Shown in pieces: positions 7,113 to 12,530 of a DNA stretch of 12,530 nt; position 1 is the stretch's first letter; each line of letters opens with the position of its first letter. Source of the stretch: Thiothrix sp. (GTDB lineage: Bacteria; Pseudomonadota; Gammaproteobacteria; Thiotrichales; Thiotrichaceae). The notes under the pieces are model-generated. The model made no database searches. It saw only the letters and a list, made by a program, of their open reading frames with translations, and was not told the DNA's origin. A program made the position numbers and the translations under genes. The stretch spans positions 1 through 12,530 of the forward strand of contig DRMA01000066.1 of assembly GCA_011375245.1 (NCBI GenBank), in the 5' to 3' direction.

Positions 7113-7436
7113 TTAGATCAAGGGAGGAGGTAACTCAGGAAGAAGGGAGCGACTAACGATGCTGACATGTAAATCAACATTAATAACAGTAGGAACGATA
7201 GCTACACTACTTTCTAGCAAGGCGATGGGAATTGATAAGTGCGTATGCATACACCCACAAGCACAGGTTTGACAGGAGGTATCGCAACAGTCATGTTTTG
7301 CAACAGAGAGATCACTTGCACTAGCATATACATTACTTTTACCATGAAAGCATAACTCAAACTTATTTGTTACAGGAGAAAGCAAATAAGCGGTTAAAGA
7401 AAGTATAAACAAAAACCTAGATAATCTAGATAACAT
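7113..7436 (-). CDS. Small Cys/His-rich exported protein, possible metal-binding
   Basis: 107 residues from ATG 7436, which gives a compact signal peptide (MLSRLSRFLFILSLTAYLLS). ATG 7472 (119 residues) and GTG 7478 are alternatives; none has a strong Shine-Dalgarno. The key feature is a thiol/imidazole cluster, KHDCCDTSCQTCACGCMHTH, with six Cys and three His within 20 residues, flanked by C43-H at FELCFH (track-independent numbering not fixed because of the start). The C-terminus is hydrophobic and ends PELPPPLI. Small Cys/His-rich exported proteins ending in Pro-rich tails are found beside metal-efflux operons (CzcI-like), so periplasmic metal binding is plausible. No pump is in the window, but a kinase/regulator pair is next door. 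It has its own promoter and terminator. Alternatives are a disulfide-rich secreted peptide or a redox protein. Confidence 0.65.
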   Translation of the reverse strand: MLSRLSRFLFILSLTAYLLSPVTNKFELCFHGKSNVYASASDLSVAKHDCCDTSCQTCACGCMHTHLSIPIALLESSVAIVPTVINVDLHVSIVSRSLLPELPPPLI

Positions 7437-7537
7437 AAAATCTTGCTGACAAGTGATTAAACAAGTTCGCATTGTCACTTACTACTTAATTTGTTGTCAA
7501 TTGTTTTTATTTCTTTTACAAGGTTAAAACTACCGTT

Positions 7538-7565
7538 AGTATAGTAGTAATATTATTACGTTAAA
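7538..7565 (-). promoter_or_regulatory. Predicted promoter with palindrome in the spacer, for the Cys/His-rich gene
   Basis: On the minus strand, TTTAAC (7565-7560) is a weak -35 and TATACT (7543-7538) a good -10, with a 16-bp spacer. The spacer contains the dyad GTAATA-A-TATTAC (7547-7559). A repressor or MerR-type activator could bind between the hexamers. The predicted start near 7531 leaves a 59-nt or 95-nt leader, depending on the start codon. Confidence 0.45.
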
Positions 7566-7587
7566 GCCCTATTAGATAGAATAGGGC
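7563..7587 (-). terminator. Hairpin terminator overlapping the kinase stop
   Basis: Arms GCCCTATT and AATAGGGC (7566-7573 and 7580-7587 on the plus strand) form a perfect 8-bp stem around a 6-nt loop. On the minus strand the stem is followed by TTTAA, a short U-tract. The last codons and TAA of the kinase (7572-7574) are inside the hairpin. The neighbouring promoter begins immediately downstream. Confidence 0.6.
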
Positions 7588-9011
7588 GTGTTTTGAACAA
7601 CATAACACTTCACCTGAAAAATCGCCCCCTGTTCTCCTGCATTAAGCAATTGAACCTCTCCTCCTGCTAACCGAATAGCTTGCTGTGCTACGGCAAGCCC
7701 TAAACCTGTGCCTGATTGCTTATGTTGTAAATTGCCTCGATAAAAGCGATCAAAAATATGCTCAGCATCGTGTAATGCAATTCCTGGACCATTATCAGCA
7801 ATAGTTATTGTACTTTGTGGTTTGTTTTGTGGTTTGCTGGTATTAGCATCGACGTTATAGGCACAAGTAATGGTGATTGTGCCACCAACAGGGGTGTATA
7901 AAATAGCATTATGAATAATATTGATTAACGCTTGTTCTAATAAACCTTGATCCATATAAACAGGTACTTTTTCGCTGCTGATCAGGCGAATCTCTTGCTG
8001 TTTTTCGTCGGCAATGACCTGTAGCATTTCTACGATATCAGCAACAAAGGGTGAAATATCGTCAAATTGAAACGGTGATTGGGAAACATTACCGCTATCC
8101 CGTTGAGTCAGTAGCAATAAAGTATCAATCACTTGTTGTAACTTATTTGATTCTTCTAATACGCTGCCCATACTCTCTCTATATTGTGCTACTGTCATCG
8201 GTTGGCGCATGCTTAATTCACCCACATTGTGAATAATAGTCAGTGGTGTGCGCAATTGATGAGCTGCATCAGCGGTGAAGTTTTTTAAACGTTGAAAAGA
8301 TTGATCAATACGATCCAAACTATGATTAAGTGCTTGGGCTAATTGACCAATTTCATCATGCGGATTAGCGACAACTAAATGGGTTACAATCTGTTCGGCA
8401 TTAATGTGTTCCACTTTGCGGGTAATATCACGCAGGGGTTGTAAAGCACGATTTACCAGCCAGTAACCGCCTAATGAGGAAAGCAGCAGGGCAATGGGTA
8501 ACGCAATTAATACACTAAATAATATTTGCACCGCTGTAGTAATGGGAATGGCAACAGCGATTAAGTAGTGCTGTTGATTAATCCATTGCTTATAGGTGTG
8601 AAGGTAATAAAATTGACCATTATCGGTGTCTCTCCACAGTGTATTAGCGGTACTGAATTCGCTATTAATCGCCCAACTTAATCCATTATGATGCCAAAAA
8701 TAGGTCATAAACAGCGGTATTTCATCAGGGATATCACCCTGTGCTGTTGAGGTTAAGGCGTAAATGGCAAAGCGTCTAACCTCACGGTGTGAGTAGGGTT
8801 CTACTTCTGTTATCCCACGCTTTTCCACATATAAACGCTCAAACCATGCAGGAAGTATAGGATCATTCAGTTCTTTTTTTAATATATTAACATCAGCATC
8901 CAGTTCACTATTTATTTGATAATAAAAGCTCCCAATGGATATAGGTATAACAAAAATGACTAACATCGCGCCAATAATAATGGCATAGCGCATGGTTAAT
9001 TGTCGCTTCAT
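7572..9011 (-). CDS. Sensor histidine kinase (CusS/EnvZ-type architecture)
   Basis: 479 residues. A first membrane segment (about 8-29) is followed by a periplasmic sensor of about 120 residues (31-150), a second membrane segment (about 151-186) and a HAMP linker beginning NRALQPLRDITRKV. The dimerisation/phosphorylation helix carries FTADAAHQLRTPL with phospho-acceptor H251. The ATPase domain has the N-box NIIHNAILYTP (N368), G1 DNGPG (406-410), F-box IFDRFYR and G2 GTGLGLA (434-440). All catalytic motifs are intact. Its ATG overlaps the regulator stop in ATGA, so the two are translationally coupled. The domain order and H-box fit the OmpR-partner class that includes metal-responsive CusS/CzcS/CopS. 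The sensor has no obvious Cys/His metal cluster, so the ligand is unknown. Confidence 0.95.
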   Translation of the reverse strand: MKRQLTMRYAIIIGAMLVIFVIPISIGSFYYQINSELDADVNILKKELNDPILPAWFERLYVEKRGITEVEPYSHREVRRFAIYALTSTAQGDIPDEIPLFMTYFWHHNGLSWAINSEFSTANTLWRDTDNGQFYYLHTYKQWINQQHYLIAVAIPITTAVQILFSVLIALPIALLLSSLGGYWLVNRALQPLRDITRKVEHINAEQIVTHLVVANPHDEIGQLAQALNHSLDRIDQSFQRLKNFTADAAHQLRTPLTIIHNVGELSMRQPMTVAQYRESMGSVLEESNKLQQVIDTLLLLTQRDSGNVSQSPFQFDDISPFVADIVEMLQVIADEKQQEIRLISSEKVPVYMDQGLLEQALINIIHNAILYTPVGGTITITCAYNVDANTSKPQNKPQSTITIADNGPGIALHDAEHIFDRFYRGNLQHKQSGTGLGLAVAQQAIRLAGGEVQLLNAGEQGAIFQVKCYVVQNTPYSI

Positions 9012-9697
9012 GGCGCTGTTGTCGAGAGCATATAGCCTACGCCACGAATGGTGTGGATGAGTTTATTGTTATCTTTTTTAGTGACTAATCGCTTTCTTAA
9101 ACGCGACATATGTACGTCAATTACATTATCAAGTGGTGTACTGCGTTGAGTTTGATGCCAGACCTCTTTCGCTAATAAATAGCGTGGAATCACTTCCCCT
9201 TGATGTTGTAAAAAATAGTACAGTAAATCAAATTCTAGCTTGGTTAGCGTTATTTTTTCCCCAGCACGTGTGACACTGCGGGTTAAGCGATCAAGTTGCA
9301 AATTGCCCGCACTTAAATGTGACGGCTCTTGTATTGCCCCTCGGCGTGTTAAGGCGCGTATACAGGCATGTAACTCAACAAAAGAAAAGGGTTTTGCTAA
9401 GTAACCATCAGCCCCAATATCCAAACCGCGTACCCGATCATCAAGTTCGCATTTAGCACTTAGAATCAATACAGGGGTTTGATTACCTTGTTTGCGTAAT
9501 GCGGCTAGGATTTCATAGCCATCTTTAACGGGGAGCATTAAGTCCAATATGATTAAATCAAAAGTGTGTTGTTGTGCTTCAAAGAAGCCCGCTTCTCCTG
9601 TTATTACATGGTTTACGTTCCATGTTTGTGTCTGCAAACTTTGAACAATGGTTGCTGCTATTTTAGGATCATCTTCAATTAGTAGTAGAGTGGTCAT
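9008..9697 (-). CDS. OmpR/PhoB-family response regulator
   Basis: 229 residues from ATG 9697. That start gives the canonical receiver N-terminus MTTLLLIEDD; a TTG at 9733 is open but lies one base after the predicted transcription start. The receiver domain (about 1-115) has acidic D9/D10, phospho-acceptor D52 in LIILDLMLP, a switch Ser at 80 and K102 in LAKPF. The C-terminal winged helix (about 128-225) contains LTKLEFDLLYYFLQHQGEV, the recognition helix region DNVIDVHMSRLRKRL and the wing HTIRGVGYML, all standard for OmpR-type regulators. It is the first gene of a two-gene operon with the kinase. Three CGTCAG repeats upstream suggest that it regulates its own promoter. Closest in style to CusR/CopR/QseB-type regulators, but targets are not visible. 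Confidence 0.95.
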   Translation of the reverse strand: MTTLLLIEDDPKIAATIVQSLQTQTWNVNHVITGEAGFFEAQQHTFDLIILDLMLPVKDGYEILAALRKQGNQTPVLILSAKCELDDRVRGLDIGADGYLAKPFSFVELHACIRALTRRGAIQEPSHLSAGNLQLDRLTRSVTRAGEKITLTKLEFDLLYYFLQHQGEVIPRYLLAKEVWHQTQRSTPLDNVIDVHMSRLRKRLVTKKDNNKLIHTIRGVGYMLSTTAP

Positions 9698-9740
9698 GGG
9701 AATATTAGAGATATTTGGAATAGGGAGAGGCAAGAAAATG

Positions 9741-9746
9741 ATTATA
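9741..9746 (-). promoter_or_regulatory. -10 element of the regulator-kinase operon
   Basis: A perfect TATAAT on the minus strand. The predicted start near 9734 gives a leader of about 37 nt before ATG 9697. No TTGACA lies at 16-18 bp upstream (the hexamer there is TAGATC), as expected for an activator-dependent promoter. A TTGAAG at 9777-9772 is too far away (25 bp). Confidence 0.55.
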
Positions 9747-9794
9747 CGAGTAAAAAATAATCCGATCTATCCTTCAATGGTTATCTAACAAAAA

Positions 9795-9822
9795 CGTCAG
9801 GAAAACGTCAGCTTAGCGTCAG
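9795..9822 (+). repeat. Three CGTCAG direct repeats at 11-bp spacing, likely regulator binding array
   Basis: CGTCAG occurs at 9795-9800, 9806-9811 and 9817-9822, start to start exactly 11 bp, so all lie on one face of the helix. The first two are each preceded by AAAA. On the minus strand this reads CTGACG tandem repeats, about 50 bp upstream of the TATAAT. OmpR-family dimers bind tandem half-sites of 10-11 bp period, so this is the probable autoregulatory box. Its distance from the -10 is larger than in a PhoB-type promoter, so repression or regulation of rightward transcription are also possible. Confidence 0.7.
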
Positions 9823-9918
9823 AACTTTCGATTGAGAGTGACGTATTGCGAATAGCCCTTATTTCATTTATTAGGATTTTAAACAAAAAGGATAATCTGC
9901 TAAAGCAGGAGGTTTTCA

Positions 9919-9957
9919 GTGGGAATATTTTTTAGTAAACCTAAACATCTAATCTGA
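9919..9957 (+). CDS. Candidate 12-codon mini-ORF with strong ribosome binding site
   Basis: GTG at 9919 opens MGIFFSKPKHLI, ending in TGA. It is preceded by a perfect AGGAGG (9907-9912) with 6-nt spacing, the best ribosome binding site in this gap. A short hairpin CTGC-TAAA-GCAG (9897-9908) abuts the site, and GGTTT/AAACC (9911-9915, 9937-9941) could fold over it. It could be a leader peptide for the helicase transcript, a remnant of a lost gene, or chance. No homologue recognised. Confidence 0.3.
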   Translation: MGIFFSKPKHLI

Positions 9958-9995
9958 TAAAGTTACCCTAATATTTACTAATTTAGTGTTATTAG

Positions 9996-10046
9996 ATGAT
10001 GCGTTACAACAAAGAAAAATATATCCCACGCGGCGAGGTCGTTTGA
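9996..10046 (+). CDS. 16-codon mini-ORF overlapping the helicase start; shares N-terminus with the right-edge ORF
   Basis: ATG 9996 (or 9999) encodes MMRYNKEKYIPRGEVV, with TGA at 10044-10046 overlapping the helicase ATG by one base (TGATG), a classic coupling arrangement. An in-frame stop lies directly upstream at 9993, so the ORF cannot start earlier. The peptide MRYNKEKYIPR aligns with MSYHKENYIPR at 12463 (8 of 11 identical, both beginning at Met). Within the nine aligned codons from Tyr, 22 of 27 bases match and four of the five differences are at third positions, three of them silent, which favours real coding. It may be a truncated copy of the right-edge gene or a leader peptide. It has no clear ribosome binding site of its own. 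Confidence 0.45.
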   Translation: MMRYNKEKYIPRGEVV

Positions 10047-11680
10047 TGACTACCTACTTAACGATTAAGTTTGATGAAAAAGAGACTGCCAAACAAGAAG
10101 CGAGAGCAGCAGGGACATATATTAGTTTCGATTTTAATAAAAAGAAATGGTATTGGGAGGGTGATGAAAAAAACCTTCCACCCGTCCTTGCAAAGTATTT
10201 TGTAGCAACAACACCCGCAATGGAAGCAAGCAATAACGAACCCGACATTTGCTATTCAGCTGAGCAACAGGCGGTGATTGATGCGGCAAAACAAGGCTTA
10301 TCAGTCGCAGTTAATGCCTGTGCAGGTTCAGGTAAAACACGCACGATTGTGGGTGTGGCAAATGAACTTGAAAAACTGGGCAAACGAGGGCATGTCTTCT
10401 ATTTTGGTGCCGCTAATGCAAAAGAGGGACGAGAAAAGCTACCCGCATCCGCACGATGCAGTACCTTCCACGCTAAAGCATACTGGCAACTTGACGATTC
10501 CTATCGCTCACGAATAACGCGTGTTACGCCCGCTTTTTTTGCTAAACGGTTTGATAGAGAGCATACCGTCGTTTCCGATGCCTTATCGACGATTGATCGT
10601 TTCTGTAAATCGTCCGCAGAAGACATTACCCGAAAACACATTAAAACGAACACTAAGACAGAATTAAAGCCATTAGATGTTATACGCGTGTTAGCACTCG
10701 CTAAAACAATCTGGACAGAACAAATCAATCCACACAGCGATGTTCCCATCTCACACGGTACTTACCTCAAAATGTGGGCGTTAAGTCACCCTGTATTGAA
10801 TGTTGATTACATCATGGTCGATGAATTTCAAGATACTTCACCTGTTAATATTGGCATTATCCAAAATCATATTGATGCAGGGATTCAACTCATTGTGGTG
10901 GGGGATAAGAATCAGTCTATCTTTCAGTTTACAGGTGCAGTGAATGCCTTTAATGCCATCAAGCTTGAGAAACAATTACGACTGACACGATCCTTTAGAA
11001 ATGGACAACAGATTGTTAATTTGGCTGCCAAGGTCTTAAATCGTTTTGCAAAACAAAAGAATAGCAATGAAGCGTTTACAGGCTTAGACAATGGCGCGAA
11101 AATTTGTCGTTTAACCAAGCCACAAGCATTTATTTCGCGTACGAATGCAGAGCTAATAGCGCGGGTTTTGCTTGAGGTTAAACATAACAGAAAGGCGTTT
11201 ATTGTTGGCGGGGCAGACAATCTTTATAAGCTTATAGAAGGCTGTAAAGACCTTAAGGAAGGCAGAAAAACAAACCATAGCGAACTCGCTGTTTTTAGTG
11301 ACTGGGAAGAACTGCTTTCTTATGCCAATACCGATATTGGTAGTGATCTAAAGCCCTTAGTGACGATGATTATAAAGCGGGGTTGTACGGTGTTGCTGGA
11401 AGCTATTGATAAAATGAAATATACCCGTAAAGCGGAAGCCGATATTATTTTGACCACGGCACACAAAGCCAAAGGGCTTGAGTTTAACAGTGTAAAGCTC
11501 GCCGCAGATTTTAGATTTGATAAGAAATCAAACGCAAACTTGAATAACAATGACACGCTTACCACACAAGGTAAAAATCTTATGTATGTTGCCATTACAC
11601 GCACATTGGGGGATTTAGATGTCTCTGAGGTAGGATATTTGCAACCCTTGCTGAAGCAAAAAAATAAAGCGTCTACGTGA
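10046..11680 (+). CDS. Short SF1 (UvrD/Rep-like) DNA helicase with N-terminal DUF5710-like module
   Basis: 544 residues from ATG 10046, chosen because GAGG precedes it by 8 nt and the earlier GTG (9986) overlaps the mini-ORF. Residues about 1-40 (YLTIKFDEKETAKQEA ... YISFDFNKKKWYW) fit DUF5710, a small module of mobile-element proteins. The helicase core follows: a Q-motif-like YSAEQQAVID, Walker A ACAGSGKT (91-98), TFHA (motif Ia), Walker B VDEFQDTSP (D259/E260), GDKNQSIFQFTGA (286-298, motif III), LTRSFRNG (motif IV), LTTAHKAKGLEF (motif V) and LMYVAITRT (512-520, motif VI). All ATPase motifs are intact. It is shorter than UvrD/Rep (about 670-720), so accessory domains are reduced. It should be a 3'-5' ATP-driven DNA translocase. 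The DUF5710 link and isolated position suggest plasmid, phage or defence-island origin (inference). Confidence 0.9.
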   Translation: MTTYLTIKFDEKETAKQEARAAGTYISFDFNKKKWYWEGDEKNLPPVLAKYFVATTPAMEASNNEPDICYSAEQQAVIDAAKQGLSVAVNACAGSGKTRTIVGVANELEKLGKRGHVFYFGAANAKEGREKLPASARCSTFHAKAYWQLDDSYRSRITRVTPAFFAKRFDREHTVVSDALSTIDRFCKSSAEDITRKHIKTNTKTELKPLDVIRVLALAKTIWTEQINPHSDVPISHGTYLKMWALSHPVLNVDYIMVDEFQDTSPVNIGIIQNHIDAGIQLIVVGDKNQSIFQFTGAVNAFNAIKLEKQLRLTRSFRNGQQIVNLAAKVLNRFAKQKNSNEAFTGLDNGAKICRLTKPQAFISRTNAELIARVLLEVKHNRKAFIVGGADNLYKLIEGCKDLKEGRKTNHSELAVFSDWEELLSYANTDIGSDLKPLVTMIIKRGCTVLLEAIDKMKYTRKAEADIILTTAHKAKGLEFNSVKLAADFRFDKKSNANLNNNDTLTTQGKNLMYVAITRTLGDLDVSEVGYLQPLLKQKNKAST

Positions 11681-11846
11681 TATTCATTTATTTATCATCA
11701 GTATTAAGGAGAATAATTGCAATAGGTTATTTTTTATCCTTTATTGAGGGGATAGTGCTTACACCATAATTGGCTCATGATAGATCATAAGTTAGGCAGC
11801 AAAAGCTACCTTATTTATATCTTGTACTATTTTTTTGGAGAAAATA

Positions 11847-12248
11847 ATGGCTACTATTAATGGTGTACGTTTAGATATCGACCGAATGGATGACAATCGG
11901 AGTCATGTTAATTTAAGTTATCGTATTTGTTTTTCACAATGTGAAGCAATGGCGGGTTCAGTTTTTGTAGAGAATGTAACGCTTCGTGGTGATGACCCTA
12001 TTTGGGATGATCATCTACTGACGTTACATAACCGCTGTATAAAAGCAAAACCTGGGTGTATTCGTCGCAAATTTAGCCGTATTGTTAGCAATAAGGTATT
12101 AGACGAAGATCCTGATACGATTATTTTTGGTTGGGTTATTGGTAATAAAGATGAGGTTTATGCGCGTGTTCGCTTAACTCCTTTTTCAGCCAATGGCAGC
12201 CAAGGTGATTCAAATGTTGAAAAAGCACACTTTGGCCCCGCTGGTTAA
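11847..12248 (+). CDS. Hypothetical protein, 133 residues
   Basis: ATG 11847 is preferred: GGAG (11837-11840) lies 6 nt upstream, while an in-frame TTG at 11835 overlaps that site. The protein has no signal peptide or membrane segment. It starts MATINGVRLDIDRMDDNRSH and contains VNLSYRICFSQCEAMAG, a charged middle (RGDDPIWDDHLL), a basic Cys-containing part (CIKAKPGCIRRKFSR), then LDEDPDTIIFGW and VYARVRLTPF, ending FGPAG. Alternating strand-like segments suggest a small beta-rich soluble domain. Four cysteines (two pairs) could bind metal or be buried. I do not recognise the family. It is monocistronic: 166 nt of non-coding DNA precede it and a strong terminator follows. Function unknown. 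Confidence 0.75.
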   Translation: MATINGVRLDIDRMDDNRSHVNLSYRICFSQCEAMAGSVFVENVTLRGDDPIWDDHLLTLHNRCIKAKPGCIRRKFSRIVSNKVLDEDPDTIIFGWVIGNKDEVYARVRLTPFSANGSQGDSNVEKAHFGPAG

Positions 12249-12266
12249 GCTGTTCTTTAATCTGAT

Positions 12267-12304
12267 AAAACTGCTCAATGAGACAAACGTTGAAGCAGTT
12301 TTTT
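12267..12304 (+). terminator. Strong intrinsic terminator, possibly bidirectional
   Basis: Arms AAAACTGCTCAA (12267-12278) and TTGA-a-GCAGTTTT (12290-12302) form a 12-bp stem with one bulged A, an 11-nt loop and six T (12299-12304). It starts 18 nt after the stop at 12248. On the minus strand the same hairpin is followed by TTTT, so it may also stop leftward transcription from the right edge. Confidence 0.75.
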
Positions 12305-12348
12305 ATTTGTGAATTTTTTGTTACTTTTTTAAGACAAAATTGTGTTCT

Positions 12349-12530
12349 TTAGCATCTCAAACAAGTGCTTTCAAATCGACGTTTTTCTCTTTCCATTTTG
12401 TGAAGTCGTTGAGAGTGCTGTCTAATCTGTTCTACAATAACGTTTACTATTAACAAAGAAATATGAGCTACCACAAAGAGAATTATATTCCGCGCCCCAT
12501 GCCATGCCCTAAGACAGAAAAAGCGCCATA
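12349..12530 (-). CDS. C-terminal part of a possible small membrane protein, runs off the right edge
   Basis: The frame is open from the right edge to TAA at 12349-12351, giving 60 residues. It includes a hydrophobic stretch (NIILFVVAHISLLIVNVIVE) followed by a charged, helix-forming tail (QIRQHSQRLHKMEREKRRF) ending in STCLRC. A membrane segment with a basic/acidic coiled tail looks protein-like. It is convergent with the 11847 gene and shares its terminator. It overlaps the plus-strand ORF at 12463, and only one of the two is likely to be real in that stretch. Length alone is weak evidence at this AT content. Confidence 0.35.
   Translation of the reverse strand, partial: WRFFCLRAWHGARNIILFVVAHISLLIVNVIVEQIRQHSQRLHKMEREKRRFESTCLRC
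12463..12530 (+). CDS. Start of an ORF running off the right edge, N-terminus like the mini-ORF at 9996
   Basis: ATG 12463 follows an in-frame stop at 12451 and reads MSYHKENYIPRPMPCPKTEK up to the edge (22 complete codons). MSYHKENYIPR matches MRYNKEKYIPR from the mini-ORF before the helicase. The ribosome binding site is poor (AAAGAA). If real, the helicase-linked mini-ORF is a short relative of this gene. It competes with the minus-strand membrane ORF over the same bases. Confidence 0.4.
   Translation, partial: MSYHKENYIPRPMPCPKTEKAP

Noticed and set aside
7124..7140. Plus-strand GGGAGGAGGT, looks like a ribosome binding site
   Set aside because: It is the complement of the Leu-Pro-Pro-Pro codons at the end of the Cys/His-rich gene; no sensible plus-strand gene follows.
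7472..7500. Perfect TTGACA on the minus strand (7500-7495) as a -35 for the Cys/His-rich gene
   Set aside because: No acceptable -10 hexamer 15-19 bp downstream; the TATACT at 7543-7538 is a better promoter.
11714..11745. Inverted repeat CAATAGG / CCTTTATTG after the helicase as a terminator
   Set aside because: The stem needs a two-base bulge, the loop is long and no T-run follows.
11770..11815. ATGAT-AG-ATCAT dyad and AGGCAGC-AAAA-GCTACCT hairpin before the orphan gene
   Set aside because: Short or mismatched stems without a U-tract; common by chance in AT-rich DNA, no regulator to link them to.

Overview
The window looks like chromosomal DNA of an AT-rich gammaproteobacterium: GC is roughly 40% by eye (not counted), genes are closely packed with 1-22 nt overlaps, there are outer-membrane beta-barrel proteins, and an ECF sigma factor sits with a DUF3106 protein. 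A Beggiatoa/Thiotrichales-like host is a guess only. I see no rRNA, tRNA, CRISPR array, insertion sequence or complete prophage.

Left part (2-4338, + strand): the 3' part of a fold-III PLP decarboxylase, cut by the window edge just before its catalytic lysine. A weak hairpin follows, then an unusual fusion of a urea-transporter domain to an M23-type peptidase domain. An uncharacterised barrel-like exported protein overlaps the fusion gene by 4 nt and is probably translationally coupled to it.

Middle (4317-7026, - strand): a compact five-gene operon. In transcription order it holds an ECF-type sigma factor, a single-pass membrane protein (putative anti-sigma), a small secreted protein encoded in an overlapping frame, a periplasmic DUF3106 protein, and an outer-membrane beta-barrel protein. 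The barrel gene meets the left-hand barrel gene tail to tail with a 22-nt overlap. A near-perfect intrinsic-terminator hairpin (10-bp stem, eight U) lies inside its signal-peptide codons, which suggests transcription of the barrel depends on its own translation.

Right-middle (7053-9822, - strand): a small Cys/His-rich exported protein with its own promoter and terminator, then a histidine kinase and an OmpR-type response regulator. Their promoter has a perfect TATAAT and three upstream CGTCAG repeats at exact 11-bp spacing, a likely response-regulator binding array. The Cys/His-rich neighbour hints at metal sensing, but no efflux pump is visible.

Right part (9823-12530): a 348-nt gap between regulator and helicase holding two candidate mini-ORFs, a short SF1 (UvrD/Rep-like) helicase with an N-terminal DUF5710-like module, and an orphan 133-residue protein followed by a strong hairpin terminator. 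The mini-ORF abutting the helicase start encodes MRYNKEKYIPR. An ORF at the far right edge starts MSYHKENYIPR, so two separate loci share a near-identical N-terminal peptide. A competing minus-strand ORF with a membrane segment runs over the same right edge.
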